A DNA stretch of 64,000 nucleotides from DATBJG01 sp963790545 (GCA_963790545.1 CAWBPA010000026.1:1-64000); one strand, 5' to 3'. Positions 27,587-39,282 are shown, numbered from the stretch's first letter. A program made the numbers and translations. Notes: generated by a model from the letters alone, not told the origin.

Positions 27587-29133
27587 GAATTCTCCTGCGT
27601 CTTGGAATTGTGTCGGGCGGGACTACTTCGACGGACTGGTTCGGCCGGGGGAGCGTGTGTCCGCCGACGCCAAGGGACAACCCGTCTCCATTCCTGATCA
27701 GGAAGTTCATGGCGTGGAGATGAAGGGATGGTGTCACTGGCGAGCGCGAGCGCAAGCATCCAGATTGGCACGGCTGCCATAAGGCGTAACCGGAAGAGCG
27801 TTCCGTAGTTGGTGACCACGAAGGCCATTAACGTAATCGTCAGAACGCCAAGTGAGCATGCGAACACAGCGTACGAGAGCCTTAGCCGTGCAGTCGGCCA
27901 CCGGATATACAGAACCAGAACAATCAAGAGAAGCATCAGATCAAAGAACAACGTGTCAATGTCGGTCAGAACGAGTAATCCTCGGCCCCCTGACAGCTCC
28001 ACGACAGACAACGCCTCTAACAACGAGATGGGAACGAACAAGGCGGCCGCACCGACGAGGAACGCTTCAACATTCTGACCAAGTCCCTTTCCCCGTGGAA
28101 CCTGTAACGCCGTGCCTCCCCCGGTGTTCTCGAAGCCCGCCCGCGCAGCCTCAACCCTACCGAAGGATCGCTCAGCAATTGCGATCAACGCATGGACCGC
28201 GTCATCGCCAACTTCTCGCGACGTTTGCGCGGGAGCGGTTGAACTCTGTCGAACGGGGTTCCAGTACAAATTCCCGGCTCCTATCCAATATGCGCTCCAA
28301 ACGACAATCAGCGTCACTGTCGCTACGCCGATCGCAGGGACCAATCTCGATCGATGCACGACGAGAAATACCAGGAATGCCACGGCGAGGCAGAACCATG
28401 TCATCACGGCAAAATAAGGTCGAATGCCGGCAATCAACATGACACTGCATGCCAAAAAGACGACGGCAGCCATTTGTGTCTTCCATCGTGATGTTGTCGC
28501 ACCCTCTACCAATGGTCGGAAGAGACCAATTGAGCTTGCGCATGCTGCAATGATCAGAAAGACGAACAGCTCGTCTTTCAACGATTGTGAGCTATGAATG
28601 ATGAGCGCGGGGGCAAACGACAGGGCACACAGGCCAAAGACGAGCGGGAGATCCTGCCTCCAGTCATCGGAGGGATCGTACAGCCAGACGAACAAGGCAC
28701 AGGCCGCTACATAGAGGCAGAGATTCATCAACAGGCCGCTGACGGGGCTAATCCCAACAACAGACAACCATAGCGTGAGTATCCGGACGAACGCTGGTGA
28801 TCCAACTGTTATTGGACTCAACAGCCCATCCACTCCCTGATCCGCGAGACGTGCCGCGGTTTCATAGTACACACGGGCGTCCGGTGCAAGAATCCAGAAT
28901 CCATCTCCCGAGTGCAAGTCACTCAGAATCGGCAGATCCAGATAGGACACCCAGAAAAGGAGTAGTCCAACCACCGCACGACCAAGGAGGCCCAAACCGA
29001 CAATAGTTGCTGCCAGTGCAGACCGGCTGCCAATCCATCTACATGTGACAAGTAACGACACGGCGACTACTAGCGCGAACACGAGTTTTCCGACCAGCGT
29101 GATTACCAGACTGAGATCGTACATGTCACTCAC
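27583..29133 (-). CDS. Multi-spanning membrane protein of the surface-glycan operon
   Basis: 516 residues with about 10-12 hydrophobic segments (VGKLVFALVVAVSLLVTC, LPLVFGLCALSFAPALII, FLIIAACASSIGLF). An external loop holds YYETAARLADQGVDGLL. Topology and position resemble EpsG-type polymerases or polyprenyl-glycan membrane transferases, but no signature motif is decisive. It overlaps the GT4 gene by 4 bp upstream and the VCBS gene downstream. Assignment as a polymerase is inference from context: the operon has a flippase but no other Wzy candidate. Confidence 0.65.
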   Translation of the reverse strand: MSDMYDLSLVITLVGKLVFALVVAVSLLVTCRWIGSRSALAATIVGLGLLGRAVVGLLLFWVSYLDLPILSDLHSGDGFWILAPDARVYYETAARLADQGVDGLLSPITVGSPAFVRILTLWLSVVGISPVSGLLMNLCLYVAACALFVWLYDPSDDWRQDLPLVFGLCALSFAPALIIHSSQSLKDELFVFLIIAACASSIGLFRPLVEGATTSRWKTQMAAVVFLACSVMLIAGIRPYFAVMTWFCLAVAFLVFLVVHRSRLVPAIGVATVTLIVVWSAYWIGAGNLYWNPVRQSSTAPAQTSREVGDDAVHALIAIAERSFGRVEAARAGFENTGGGTALQVPRGKGLGQNVEAFLVGAAALFVPISLLEALSVVELSGGRGLLVLTDIDTLFFDLMLLLIVLVLYIRWPTARLRLSYAVFACSLGVLTITLMAFVVTNYGTLFRLRLMAAVPIWMLALALASDTIPSSPRHELPDQEWRRVVPWRRRTHAPPAEPVRRSSPARHNSKTQENS

Positions 29134-30356
29134 GAGGCACGTTTTGCAGTCAATCCAGCTCGATACAGTTGATCTATTTCAGTGATCAACCGTGCTCGAT
29201 CGTAACGCTGCGCAACGTCACGACGGGCGGCTAGGCCAAGGCGTAAGCGTGTGTCCGGCGCGTCAACGAGGTATACCATTGCATCCGCCATGGCCCCACT
29301 GTCACCGACCGGAACCAGCAGACCAGTGACCGCAGGCACGACAACCTCGACTACGCCGCCGACCGCCGTCGACAGCACCGGCCGGCCGGCCGCCATTGCC
29401 TCAATAAGGCCAACAGGAGTTCCCTCATTCCTGGAACTCAGGATACCCACGTCAATCGAACGGTAGACTTCCGGGAGCTCTCGCCGCCAACCCACGAACC
29501 GAACAGCACTTTTAATGCCCAGCGACTCGGTCAGACGCTCCAACTCAGGCCGAAGGTGCCCGTCGCCCACGAGGAGCAAGCGTGCTTTCGGAGCTCTTGC
29601 TAGAGCAATCGCCAGCGCTCGTATCATGACCGCGGGGTCTTTAATTGAAACGAGCCGACCAACAAATCCAAAAACGACGTCCGTTTCGTCCCAACCCAGG
29701 GTGGGGCGGAGAGAGGCTGTGGAGTCGTCCAGACGGAGAAGTTCCTCCAGGTCCAGCCCGAGCCGCACGACTTTGACTTTCCTCGCAGGCGCAATATGAA
29801 AGCGATTCACGATTTCGTCACGCTGTTGCTCCGCGATGACAACAATCTGGTCTGTTGTAAGCGCCATGAGACGTTCTAGCGCGCGTACCAGAGCACCTCC
29901 GAGTGATCCGAAATACCCGCTAAGAACATTTCCATGAAAGGTGTGCACGACGAGGCATCGTCGTCCGTGAGGACGTCCAGCGTTATAGAGAAGGGCCGCA
30001 AGTCGCCCGAGGACTCCTGCCTTCGCAGTATGCGTATGCACGACATCCGGTTGAACGCTGAACACCAACCGGGTGATCTCGCGCCATGCACGCAGGTCAT
30101 TGAAAAGATGAATTCCGCGGCCCAAGTGTGGGAGCCGTCGCACCCGTATGCCGACCTCCTCTGCCAGATGTTCCAGGCTTCCCTCGCTGTCGCCCACGAG
30201 TCCGTGGACGAGAAGGGTTTCAAAGCCTTTCGGCGCAAGGCCTGCATCGAGGAGCACCACGTGACGGGCCGGACCACCAATGTTTAGCCTCGCGATAACA
30301 CGCAGGACACGTAAAGGAGCGGAACACTTGTCGTCTTTGCGTTCACCGCTCAGCAT
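29130..30356 (-). CDS. Glycosyltransferase family 4
   Basis: About 408 residues from the ATG at 30354-30356. GT-B fold: N-terminal VIARLNIGGPARHVVLLDAG, DVVHTHTAKAGVLGRLAA, and the C-terminal nucleotide-sugar site FGFVGRLVSIKDPAVMIRA and SSRNEGTPVGLIEAMAAGRP with the EX7E motif. It transfers a sugar from a nucleotide donor to a lipid-linked glycan on the cytosolic face. It overlaps both neighbours by a few bases, so it belongs to the operon. Confidence 0.9.
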   Translation of the reverse strand: MLSGERKDDKCSAPLRVLRVIARLNIGGPARHVVLLDAGLAPKGFETLLVHGLVGDSEGSLEHLAEEVGIRVRRLPHLGRGIHLFNDLRAWREITRLVFSVQPDVVHTHTAKAGVLGRLAALLYNAGRPHGRRCLVVHTFHGNVLSGYFGSLGGALVRALERLMALTTDQIVVIAEQQRDEIVNRFHIAPARKVKVVRLGLDLEELLRLDDSTASLRPTLGWDETDVVFGFVGRLVSIKDPAVMIRALAIALARAPKARLLLVGDGHLRPELERLTESLGIKSAVRFVGWRRELPEVYRSIDVGILSSRNEGTPVGLIEAMAAGRPVLSTAVGGVVEVVVPAVTGLLVPVGDSGAMADAMVYLVDAPDTRLRLGLAARRDVAQRYDRARLITEIDQLYRAGLTAKRAS

Positions 30357-32276
30357 GAACCGCTGGTTGCAATACGTCAAAGTAGGTTTGATGCCAGAGT
30401 TCGAGCATCAACAGCGCCCACAGGCGATGTCCGTGTGAGGCCCGTTCCGACTGATGCTCATCAATGAGTCGCCTGACCGTCCCCATCTGAAAGTATCCTC
30501 TGTCACGGGCATGGTGGCCGAGCAGCAACTCGCGGGCCGGCTCCGCCAACTCGTTCCGGAACCATCGGTCCAACGGTTATCCAAATCCCTGCTTCTGACG
30601 ATTGAGGATTTGATCCGGAAGCACCCCTGCCAGAGCCCGGCGCAACACGTATTTTCTTCTACGACCTCGAACCTTCAAGGACACGGGAAGGCTGGCAGAA
30701 AACTCCATGACTTCCTGGTCCAAGAATGGCGAACGAGCCTCCAGACCATAAGCCATCGTGGCAATGTCAATCTTCACCAGAAGATCGTCCGGCAGGTATG
30801 ATTCAACGTCCACTGCCATTGCTGCTTCGATCGGGTCCAGGCCCGATCGGTGCGCGAACGCCGACTCGAACAAGTCCTCGACAATCGAGCTGCGGGCCGA
30901 ATGATCGAAGTCCGGATGCGTTAGATCGGGCACACTGCCCAGGAAGTCGAACCATGTCGCATAGCGGATGTGCTGCGCTTGTGACGCACCTCTCAAAAAG
31001 CGGTGCACGCCGTGTGTCACTGCCTTGGAGGAGGCGCCACTCGGAAGAAGGCTCGACATGACTTCAGCCGCGCGCCTGACCGCAAGCGGAAATCGTTGGT
31101 AAGCCACGGCGGCACGATTGGCAACGTATCTCGTGTATCCGCCGAAGTTTTCGTCACCGCCATCGCCATTCAGCGCCACGGTGATGTGTTGACGTGCGAA
31201 TTGCGCCAAGTAAAACGTCGGCACGGCCGACGAGTCGGCGTACAGGCTCACCATAGTGCCACGCAATCTTCCGCAGCAGGGCCGAAGCATCTGGGCGACC
31301 ACAGCTCATGATGATCCGTGTCGAACTGTTTCGCGACCATGCGTGCGTATTGAAGCTCGTTGTCCGCAGAGTCTTCGAAACCTATTGCAAACGTCTTGAC
31401 CCGTACCTTTTCCTGGCTCATCAACGCAACGATCGCAGATGAGTCCAGCCCGCCACTGAGAAACGCGCCCAGCGGCACATCGCTGATCAATCGCAGGCGG
31501 ACGCTCTCTCTCAGTCGAGCGGTTAGACCATCGACGGCTGCCCTCTCGCCAATTTTCTGCTTGGGCGTGTAGTCGAGGTGCCAATACCGAGTTTCAGTGA
31601 CACCGCTTCGATCGACGACCGTCGTGTGTCCCGGACGAAACCGCTGAAGGCCGACAAACCCTGAGTGCGGAGACGGGACATATCCCAAATTCAGGTAGCT
31701 TTTCACAGCAGATAGATTCACGTTCCTGGGGACAAGTGGGTCGACAAGTATCGCGCGGGCTTCAGAGGCAAACCACAGTCGGCCGCAATCCCAGCGGTAA
31801 TAAAGTGGCTTCTTGCCCACGCGGTCTCTGGCACAAAAGACTCGCTCCTCATGCTCGTCCCAGATTGCAAACGCAAACATACCGCGCAGCGAGGAGACGC
31901 ATGCAGGTCCGAGTTCCTCATATAGATGGAGAATGACTTCTGAATCAGATTCGGACACCAATCGATGTCCTCTAACAAGTAGTTGTTGACGAAGTTCGCG
32001 ATAGTTGTAGATTTCCCCGTTGAACACCAGGACGAGCGGTGTGGCTCGACTCGCTGCGACACAAGCTGAATTGTGCATCGGCTGCGCGGCACATCTGAAA
32101 GATCCAGAACAGCCAGTCGGCGATGACCGAACGCGACAGACGGACCTGGCCCTGACCTCATCCAGACACCCTGTCCCGTCAGGGCCACGATGCCCGATGA
32201 GTTCCGCCATCTTCCGGACAAGCGGCTCTGAGATTGAACGACCCGAGAAATCGACGATTCCAAGAATTCCGCACAT
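30343..32276 (-). CDS. asnB: Asparagine-synthase-type amidotransferase 1 (AsnB-like), disrupted as read
   Basis: About 640 residues. N-terminal glutaminase domain with Cys2 (MCGILGIVDF), HRGPDG, FNGEIYNYREL and RGMFAFAIWDE. Synthetase domain with the PP-loop FLSGGLDSSAIVAL, NGDGGDENFGGYTRY and GLEARSPFLDQEVMEF. Frame changes occur near 32150, 32090 and 31280. In addition, an in-frame TAA (30577-30579) interrupts QKQGFG-PLDRWFRNEL, where the family has an aliphatic residue. In glycan clusters such enzymes amidate a sugar acid using glutamine, rather than making free asparagine; this role is inference. It precedes the GT4 gene with overlap. Confidence 0.85.
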
Positions 32277-32278
32277 AG

Positions 32279-33247
32279 CTATTGCACGGAACGCAGTCTC
32301 ACGCCTTCGGCGACCCAGCCGAAGCGTCCTAGTTTGGACATGGTCAGGGCCCGCACTTCCAACATGGTCTTCACCTCATGCGCATCGAACCTCCGCTCGA
32401 GAGGAGCTGAGAAGCGATCGAATTGGTCGTTGTCCAGCACAACAAAGGGATACTTCGTGTAGGCGAAGAGCGGCCAGCTGCGGTGAACCGAAATCCCGAG
32501 CCTCGTGGCAAACCTATAGGGCCAAACAATCAAAACCATCATCACAATGCTGAGAATCCAGCAAAGGACGCGCAGGATTGAAAAGGGCAACATGGTTGTC
32601 CCTCTGCGACAAACGCTAACCAAGGATAGCAACGCGCCGCTCAACCCGCGTCGTTTCCAGTACCAATACACTGGTACACGACCGCCATGCTTCGCTTTGG
32701 CGACGACTTTGCGAAGTGCAACGGATGTATCAGGCAAGTGATGAGGTACACCCAATTGAATAAACGTAGTCGAACGTCTCGTCGTCAAACGGTAAGCTCA
32801 TCACGTCAGCCTGGACGCAGTCGACATTCCGACGATCCGAAACATTACGCGCAGCCTGATCAATCGCATCGCTGAAGTCCACCGCCACCAGGTGCCCGAC
32901 CGAGTCGGCCATCAGTCGCGCATGTCGCCCCATTCCACACCCGGCATCCAGGATCCAGCTGTCCGAAGCGTCGACAAATCGAGTCCCTGGAAATAGTCCT
33001 CAAAGTTGACCTCACCTGACGGCTCCCAGTCGCTGAAGTGGGTCCATTCGTACCCGAAACTGGCCTGCGTACGACGAAGGCTCTCGTCGCTCAGCTCGTC
33101 CACAAATCTCGGGAATCCCCCAGCGACGGTTACTTTCCTTTCGCAGGTGTCACACTTCAGCGCCTCCGGTTCGCAGTCCACCATCCGGGCACCACACTTT
33201 GTGCACCGCAGTAGCGCAGACAGACGAGGTGTCACACCCGGTGTCAT
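32279..33247 (-). CDS. SAM-dependent methyltransferase with N-terminal zinc ribbon (frameshifted as read)
   Basis: About 320 residues in three frames. N-terminal ribbon LRCTKCGARMVD and LKCDTCERK (four Cys), then SFGYEWTHFSDW, motif I around GMGRHARLMADSVGHLVAVD, motif II CVQADVMSLPFDDETFDYVYS and motif III LHHLPDTSVALRKV split across the frame joint near 32740. The tail has a hydrophobic stretch (VLCWILSIVMMVLIVWP), suggesting membrane association. It probably methylates a glycan or lipid intermediate. ATG at 33245-33247 overlaps the glycosyltransferase stop. Confidence 0.8.
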
Positions 33248-34510
33248 AGCCGTTGTGTTGCAACTGAATTCGTGTACAGGCTCCTTGTGGTGGCGCGTGG
33301 AACGAATCGAGCCATTCAGAGGGTAGTTCAGCCGCCGCCCGTATATTTCTTAATAGCTGAGTGACCCGGTGGGCATAGGTATGTTCGGCTCGGACGTACG
33401 GCGTAAGTTGTCTCGACCATGGCTCGTCGAAACGACTGGTCCTTGAACTGGCGCACCGCTTGCCGCTAACGTCGCTGAGATCCGCCTTCACGCTGATGTA
33501 GTGCACGCCAGGTTTGAGGATATCGTTGTAACGCCCTTCGATAAGAATCTGACAGGTTTTCGTGCCAATAGGCTCAAAATGTCGCGATGAGATCGCCTTA
33601 CCAGACCGGTAGTCGGTACCACCCTCGAAGCACCAATGGAACACCTCCTCGAAGGATGCTTTCGGATACCTCTTCAGGTAAGTCTTTGCAGCAGACAGGA
33701 TTCGCCCGTCGCAATCGAGAAAGCGTGTCCCGGATTCGGCGCCTATCACGCCGTAGCACTGAATTTGAGAAACGCGACCCAATCCGGTCGGCGAAGGCGG
33801 TCGTAACGAATATCACAGTGCAACCCGAATTTGCCGCCGTGGCGTTCAAAGAACTTCACAATATCCGTGCGTTCACGGTCTCCTATCAGCCGTTCGTAAA
33901 GATCGCCAACAAACCCTATGTCGGCGCCGCGTTTGTCGGTTGTTTGAGAAACGTAGACGTCGGGATTCAAGGCGTGCGGGATTGCGGGTCCGGTTGAGTC
34001 GGTAGATTCGCTGTACAGCCATGCTGCCGTCTCAAACGGCAATTGCGAACACACGTAGTCAGTGCCACTCTCTTTGATAAATCGAATCTTCTCTCCCATC
34101 AGGTGATATTCGTTCCCCCGACAAAGATCGCGAGCACCCCCCCGCCTCTTCCGAAATTTTTCTGCTTCCGGGAGCAACGTGGACATCCGGTCGCCCGCTG
34201 CAGAATGGAGAACAACCACGAGGGAATAGTCCGAAATCTGGCGAAGACACCACCGAAACGCAACCAAATCGCTGATATTGCATGTTCAACCTGTAACTCG
34301 GCTACCGGCAAAACGCCTCTTTCCAGTCGTCGAGATACGATGCCTCCTGGTATCGCCGCCCGAACGATTGCCGTAGCCAACGGTGGCGCGATTGAGAAGG
34401 CCAGAGCTCTGCTCGCAGGCCGAGATACCCTCGGATGGTGGTATCGACGGAGACCGCGTCCAATGGGTGCCGTTCGCTTCAAGCAGGAGAGTGTGGATTC
34501 GCTCGGGCAT
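33244..34510 (-). CDS. CgeB-like glycosyltransferase (frameshifted as read)
   Basis: About 420 residues over several frames. Recognisable in order: LVVVLHSAAGDRMSTLLPEA, NEYHLMGEKIRFIKESGTDY, SQLPFETAAWLY, IGFVGDLYERLIGDRERTDI, VIGAESGTRFLDCDG, ASFEEVFHWCFEG, and SSRHFEPIGTKTCQILIEGR followed by LKPGVHYISVKADLSDV. The last part is the nucleotide-sugar site of the CgeB/GT1-like group (HFE..GT..CQ..EG). The start is set at the ATG of 34508-34510 (MPERIHTLLLEANG) with low certainty. The end is a TGA overlapping the methyltransferase ATG. Confidence 0.75.
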
Positions 34511-35577
34511 AGTCGCGCATACTGGCATCGTGGCGAGCGATACAAGCTTCAATCTCTGGCAGATGGGCTCGAGTCCAGGTAATTGTCCGTTGGAGACCGT
34601 CAGTTAGCCCCCCCAGAGCCTGAAAGCCCAAAACCGACTGGGCCTTCTCCGTGGCGCCGGATCGACGGCCAGAGCGATCCCACGATCGCGCCACCTGATA
34701 AGTGACAGGCGCCGTGTTCTGCGTAAGCCTGTTAACTGTTTTCGCCCAATTCTTCGATCGAGTTTCGACCCCACTGGCCAAGTTATACCCATCCCCAGGA
34801 CATCCTCGAAGCGCACAACACAAGAGCCCTTGCGCGATGTCGTCGACAAACACGAAGTCCCTGCTCGCACTCCCATCGCCCTCAATGACGAGCGAATGCA
34901 TCTTCAAAGCACGGTAGAGAAACGTGGGGATCACGGTTGGCCAGACCGTGGCTGGCGTGCCTCGCCACCGGCCGGCACCCAGCACCTCACCTGGCCCATA
35001 CACGTTCTGAAAAGGAGCTCTCACGGTTCGCAGATCGTGTCGCCGGTTGTATTACCCGCGTAGAACTCTCCGACGATTTTTGAAATCGGATAGGGACTGT
35101 CCATATCCAGCGATATGGGCGCGTCCTCCTGCGTGGCTCGTGTGCTGTCGAACGTCTTCACAGCGACCGCACAGCCAGCACCCGCGTAAACGAGTTTCTT
35201 GAGTCGCTTGAAGCTCTTTGCTCGCTCGAACAATTTCAGGGTCGTTAGCTGATTGTTCTCGTGATATGCCAGAGGATTGTGAATAGAGCTTTGGTTACCG
35301 TGGTAAGTGCTCAAATGGAACACGAAGTCTGATATGATCGTCCAGGCTGTTCAGGATCAGATCGTCAGCAATCGACCCTTCTCGGAACACCACCCTCGAG
35401 TCTATCGGAACGTTCCAGCGCTCCGACGACAGCAAATTGTCGACGATGTGGATCGATGAAACATCCGCAGCCAACAAGGCGTTCGTCAAGTTGCTGCCGA
35501 CAAAGCCAGCTCCACCGGTAATCAGAATCGACGCACCGCAGAAGCCCGCAACACGGGTGCTCGTCGCCGCGATACAT
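34479..35577 (-). CDS. NAD-dependent sugar epimerase/dehydratase 1 (SDR, frameshifted as read)
   Basis: About 360 residues in at least three frames. Rossmann motif ILITGGAGFVGSNLTNALL near 35525, HIVDNLLSSERWNV, then the Tyr-Lys active site in DSPYPISKIVGEFYAG (YxxxK), FQNVYGPGEVLGAGRW, and RDFVFVDDIAQGLLCCALRG. This is the extended SDR pattern of UDP-sugar 4-epimerases and dehydratases. It overlaps the CgeB-like gene. The exact substrate cannot be told. Confidence 0.8.
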
Positions 35578-36495
35578 CCTTCAAGTGAGTGTAGGTTTGC
35601 GAAATGCCAAATTCTCCGTAGTAGTCAATCGCACGCTTTACCCCTCTTGCAGGGGGGTGGTAGCCTCCCAATCAAAGTCAGCGTGGGTTTTCGACAAGTC
35701 TAGAAGGATCGAGAACACGTCGTCTGCACCTCTTGCGCGCACTTCCACATTTTCAAGATGATCGATACCCAACGCCCGAACCGTCTCGTTGTACAGATCG
35801 GCGATTGCCACATCGGAGCCGGATGACACATGGTACATGCCCCTAGCGCCTTTTCCTTCGAGCGCGAGGAGGACAACCCTAACAAGATCGTCGATGAAGA
35901 TGAAGTCGCGGCGCGTGTCCATCACAAAACACGGCTTCCCATTTGCGAGTGGATGGTAAAAAGTCGGCAGCGGCCCGCTGATGTTTCTAGGGCCATATGC
36001 GTTCGCCAGACGAAAGGAAATGAAGTCAAGCTTGCTCAGTGAGATGTAGTGTTCGCCTGCAGTCTTGCTAATAGCGTGAACTGCTGCCCTCCGGCTTCAG
36101 AGGATGGGTAAGGGTTATGGGCTGTTCCAACGGCTGCAGGCCGTAACACAATGCGGTTTGGAAATAAATCAACCTCGGACGCCGCACACCTCCGACTCCT
36201 GCACGACATATAAGTCCCGAGCACGTTCGTACGGACGTATCCGGCCAATTCGCGGTTCCTTGTCGAACCGCCGCGTGTACGACCTGCTCAGGTTTCGTCG
36301 CTGCAAACACCGAATGGAGGAGCTTTGGATCGGCGATCGAGCCCTCGATAACCGTCAGATTCGGATGCGGCCGCAGATTGTCGCGGCGACCTGTCGCGTC
36401 ATTGTCGATCACCGTCACCTGATGCCCGCTGAGGAGCAGACGGTCGGCGAGATGAGATCCGATGAATCCTGCCCCACCCGTGACCAAGACCTCAT
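35522..36495 (-). CDS. NAD-dependent sugar epimerase/dehydratase 2 (SDR, frameshifted as read)
   Basis: About 320 residues. VLVTGGAGFIGSHLADRLLL, TVIDNDATGRRDNLRP, IEGSIADPKLLHSVF, then TRRDFIFIDDLVRVVLLALE and GMYHVSSGSDVAIADLY. The start is best read as an ATG at 36493-36495 overlapping the asparagine-synthase TGA; restoring one A (ATGAAGGTC) gives MKVLVTGGAGFIGS. A missing G in a G-run near 35640 explains the stop at TTPLQEG, after which RAIDYYGEFGISQTYTHLKD continues. Where the protein ends, between 35522 and 35585, is uncertain. Confidence 0.78.
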
Positions 36496-38409
36496 CGTGT
36501 CTCCTGCGCAGCGGCATAAGGACTCATCGCGACCCTCTTCCAATCCGTGTCATGGAACGCCCGCTGCCAGGCTGGAATCGAGAGAAAGCCCCACAGCCCT
36601 CGACCGAATTGAGGCTCGTGCTCGAGTCCATCCAAGACCGCTCGATTGTCAATGAATCCGCGCTCGAGAGCGGCTCTCGACGAAAAGACGTCGCGAATAT
36701 AGTCCCTCGCTTCATTCTTGGCGAACTCTGTCAGCGGGGTAGGGAATCCCATCTTGTCCGACCGGTTGAGAATCGGCTGGGGCAGGATCGTCGTTGCCGC
36801 GTTTCAGGATATGTTTCATGCGACCGTCCTTGAACTTCACATCGGCCGGAATGGTGGCGGCAAACTCGACCACAGGATGGTCGAGCAGTGGCACTCGCGA
36901 TTCGAGACCGTGAGCCATACTCACGCGATCCTCCACTTGAAGGAGTGCAGCGAGTAGTCTTGAAGTAAAATGGTCATCTGATCGAAGTAAGATTCTTTCC
37001 CGACGTTGGTCCCATAAAACAGATTCTTGAAGGTCTCATAAGGAGAATAGTCGCCGAGCAGTGACCAATCCACAACGTTTTCAGTGGATCTCGCACGATT
37101 AATCAATCGAAAATTATCGCTGATCCATTGGTTTAAAGAGGCCTTCACGCCAAAAATCCTGCAACAGCGGCTTATAACGCTGAAGGGCCGTGAGATTCGG
37201 AATGATCGATTCATAGGTGACAACGAATGTTCCGTTGTGCATGGTTCCGTCAATCGCCGCCTTGATGCACTGTTCGAAGTAGGCAATGAGGTAACGCGTG
37301 TATCCCCCGAAGACCTCGTCACCTCCTGTCCGCCAAGAACCACCTTACGGTGGCGGCTCGCGAGAGCTGAGACCATGTACTGGGGAAAGGCCCCTGGACC
37401 TGCGACGGGAAATCAAGGTGATAAATGACATCCTGAATATGGTCGATAAAGTTCCTTGCGGTGAATCAATTTCCATCAACTCAAATCCACATTCCGCCGC
37501 GAGCGCGCGAGCGTAAGCGCTTTCATCGTACTCGGAACCGTTCGAGAACTTCCAGTGAATCCGATAAGTCGGTCCGTCTGGTATCGGCTGGCCAACGACG
37601 CCACGACGCCCGAATCCACGCCCCCACTGACATAAGCACCCACTGGAACATCGCTGCGGAGGTGGACCCTGACAGAGTCTTCTAGGAGGGTGATGAGGCG
37701 CTTTTCAAAGTTCCTGGACGAATGGTCAAAGTCCAAATCATAGAAGACTTCCCAGTGACGCGGCGTTGAGACGTCTGCCGAACGCACCTCCAAAAAGTGA
37801 GCCGGCAGAAGCTCATGCACCCCTTTGAAGAGAGTCTACCAGCCAAACAGAATTGGAACGCCAGGTAGTCCTTGAGCCCATCAACGTCGGTTTCGACTAG
37901 AGCAGAAAGGGCAGGAGCGCCTTGACTTCAGAGGCGAAATGGAGCTCGGTTCCGGCGACAGTGTAGTAAAACGGTTTAATCCCGAATCGGTCACGAGCGC
38001 AGAACAGCATCCGCTAACGCTCGTCCCAGAGGGCGAAAGCAAACATCCCTCGAAGATGATCGACGCAGTTGGAGCCCCAGCGGCGGTAGGCCGCGAGAAT
38101 CACTTCGGTATCCGATACGGTCGAGAATTGATCGGCACCCAGTGTTTCCCGAAGCTCTAGGTAGTTGTAGATTTCGCCGTTATAGGTAAATTGATTGCCG
38201 GAAGAATCTGCCATCGGCTGGTGGCCCGTCGAAAGGTCGATAATGCTGAGCCGACGGTGTGCGAATCCGACCGTCCACGATGGATGAATCCACGAGCCTT
38301 CACCATCCGGACCTCGGTGTCGAAGCAAGTGGCTCATGGCTGCCAGGTTCTCCGAGAGCCTCGGGAGTGGCTCGCCCGACAAACTCAGCTGGCCGGCAAT
38401 TCCGCACAT
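36492..38409 (-). CDS. asnB: Asparagine-synthase-type amidotransferase 2 (AsnB-like), frameshifted as read
   Basis: About 640 residues over five or more frames. Starts at MCGIAGQLSLSGEPLPR (Cys2 nucleophile, ATG at 38407-38409), then LLRHRGPDGEGSWIHP, YNGEIYNYLELRETLG, RGMFAFALWDER; synthetase part LRSDVPVGAYVSGGVDSGVV, LGGQEVTRSSGDTRV region, HGLESRVPLLDHPVVEFAA and the C-terminal PLTEFAKNEARDYIRDV. The PP-loop reads SGGVDSG, where SGGxDSS is usual. It is the second such enzyme in the operon, which suggests two amidated or condensed positions in the glycan. Many indels, no evidence of in-frame decay seen apart from those. Confidence 0.82.
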
Positions 38410-38517
38410 GTGCTTATTCGCTCCTTCACAACTGCTACGAGCGCCGAGCTTTCGCGTAGAGGAACCATCCAGCGTGCCAATCGCACCATTCACGCAACCC
38501 AGTCGGGACGATACGTC

Positions 38518-39208
38518 CTAGGCTGCGCAGCTTGTCCAAGGAAGCACTCCAGCAAAGGCTGCAATCCGCAAACCCGTCAAGCAGTCCGACCAGTTCACGC
38601 TTCGATAGACCGCGCCTTTGGGATTTCCTAGGCCGTCCACTTCATTGACTTGCTGTTCGATGGTGCGCCACGTTAACGCACGTACGATCGGAAATTTCAG
38701 CGGAAGCGGAGCGAATTGCGGTGGTAGAGCATCAGAATGAGACGCCCGCCTGGTTTCAGGACTCGGCGGATTTCCCTCGGCACCAGTGGTATCGGGTATA
38801 TGGTGCAACACGCCCATCGAGCAGACACAATGGAACTTTGCCTTCCGGAACGAAAGTCTTTCCAGCATGCGCAAGTGGGGATTTCCTCCTGAGGCTGGAG
38901 CTCGGAACGACGTCGGCAAAGGTCTATCGCCGTTCATGTTTAATCGATGCCGAAGGTCTTGGCCCCGGCAAGTGAGTATCGGCTGAGGAACGTAGCCGTG
39001 CCGCTTTCCACGTCGAGAACGTGCTCCCCTCCGGACTTCGTGTGCTCGTGCAAAAGTTAAGAAGATGGGACCAGCTCATTCACCTTACAAAGTCTATCGT
39101 ATTATTTGAAATACTGGACACCCCCAGGGGGTGAGGGCTGGCTGCGGCGGCGACGGGATGTGCCTGCCAGAAATCTCGCACATCATGAAGTTGAACGTCT
39201 TTGGTCAC
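38518..39208 (-). CDS. SAM-dependent methyltransferase (frameshifted as read)
   Basis: About 230 residues. The GTG at 39206-39208 opens TKDVQLHDVRDFWQAHPVAA, followed by PHPLG and a YF-YYDRL region. Motif I reads VLDVESGTATFLSRYSLAGA, then the motif near CSMGVLHHIPDTTGA, and a C-terminal FPIVRALTWRTIEQQVNEVD and GNPKGAVYRS. This series is typical of methyltransferases in glycan clusters. At least four frame changes. Motif I has Glu where Gly is usual (DVES for DVGS), which may be a base error. Confidence 0.72.
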
Positions 39209-39282
39209 ACGCTGCCTCGCACCGCTCCTAGGCGTGCTGTGTTTATGCTGGAGAACACGTACACCTCGAGGGAAGGAGCGCA

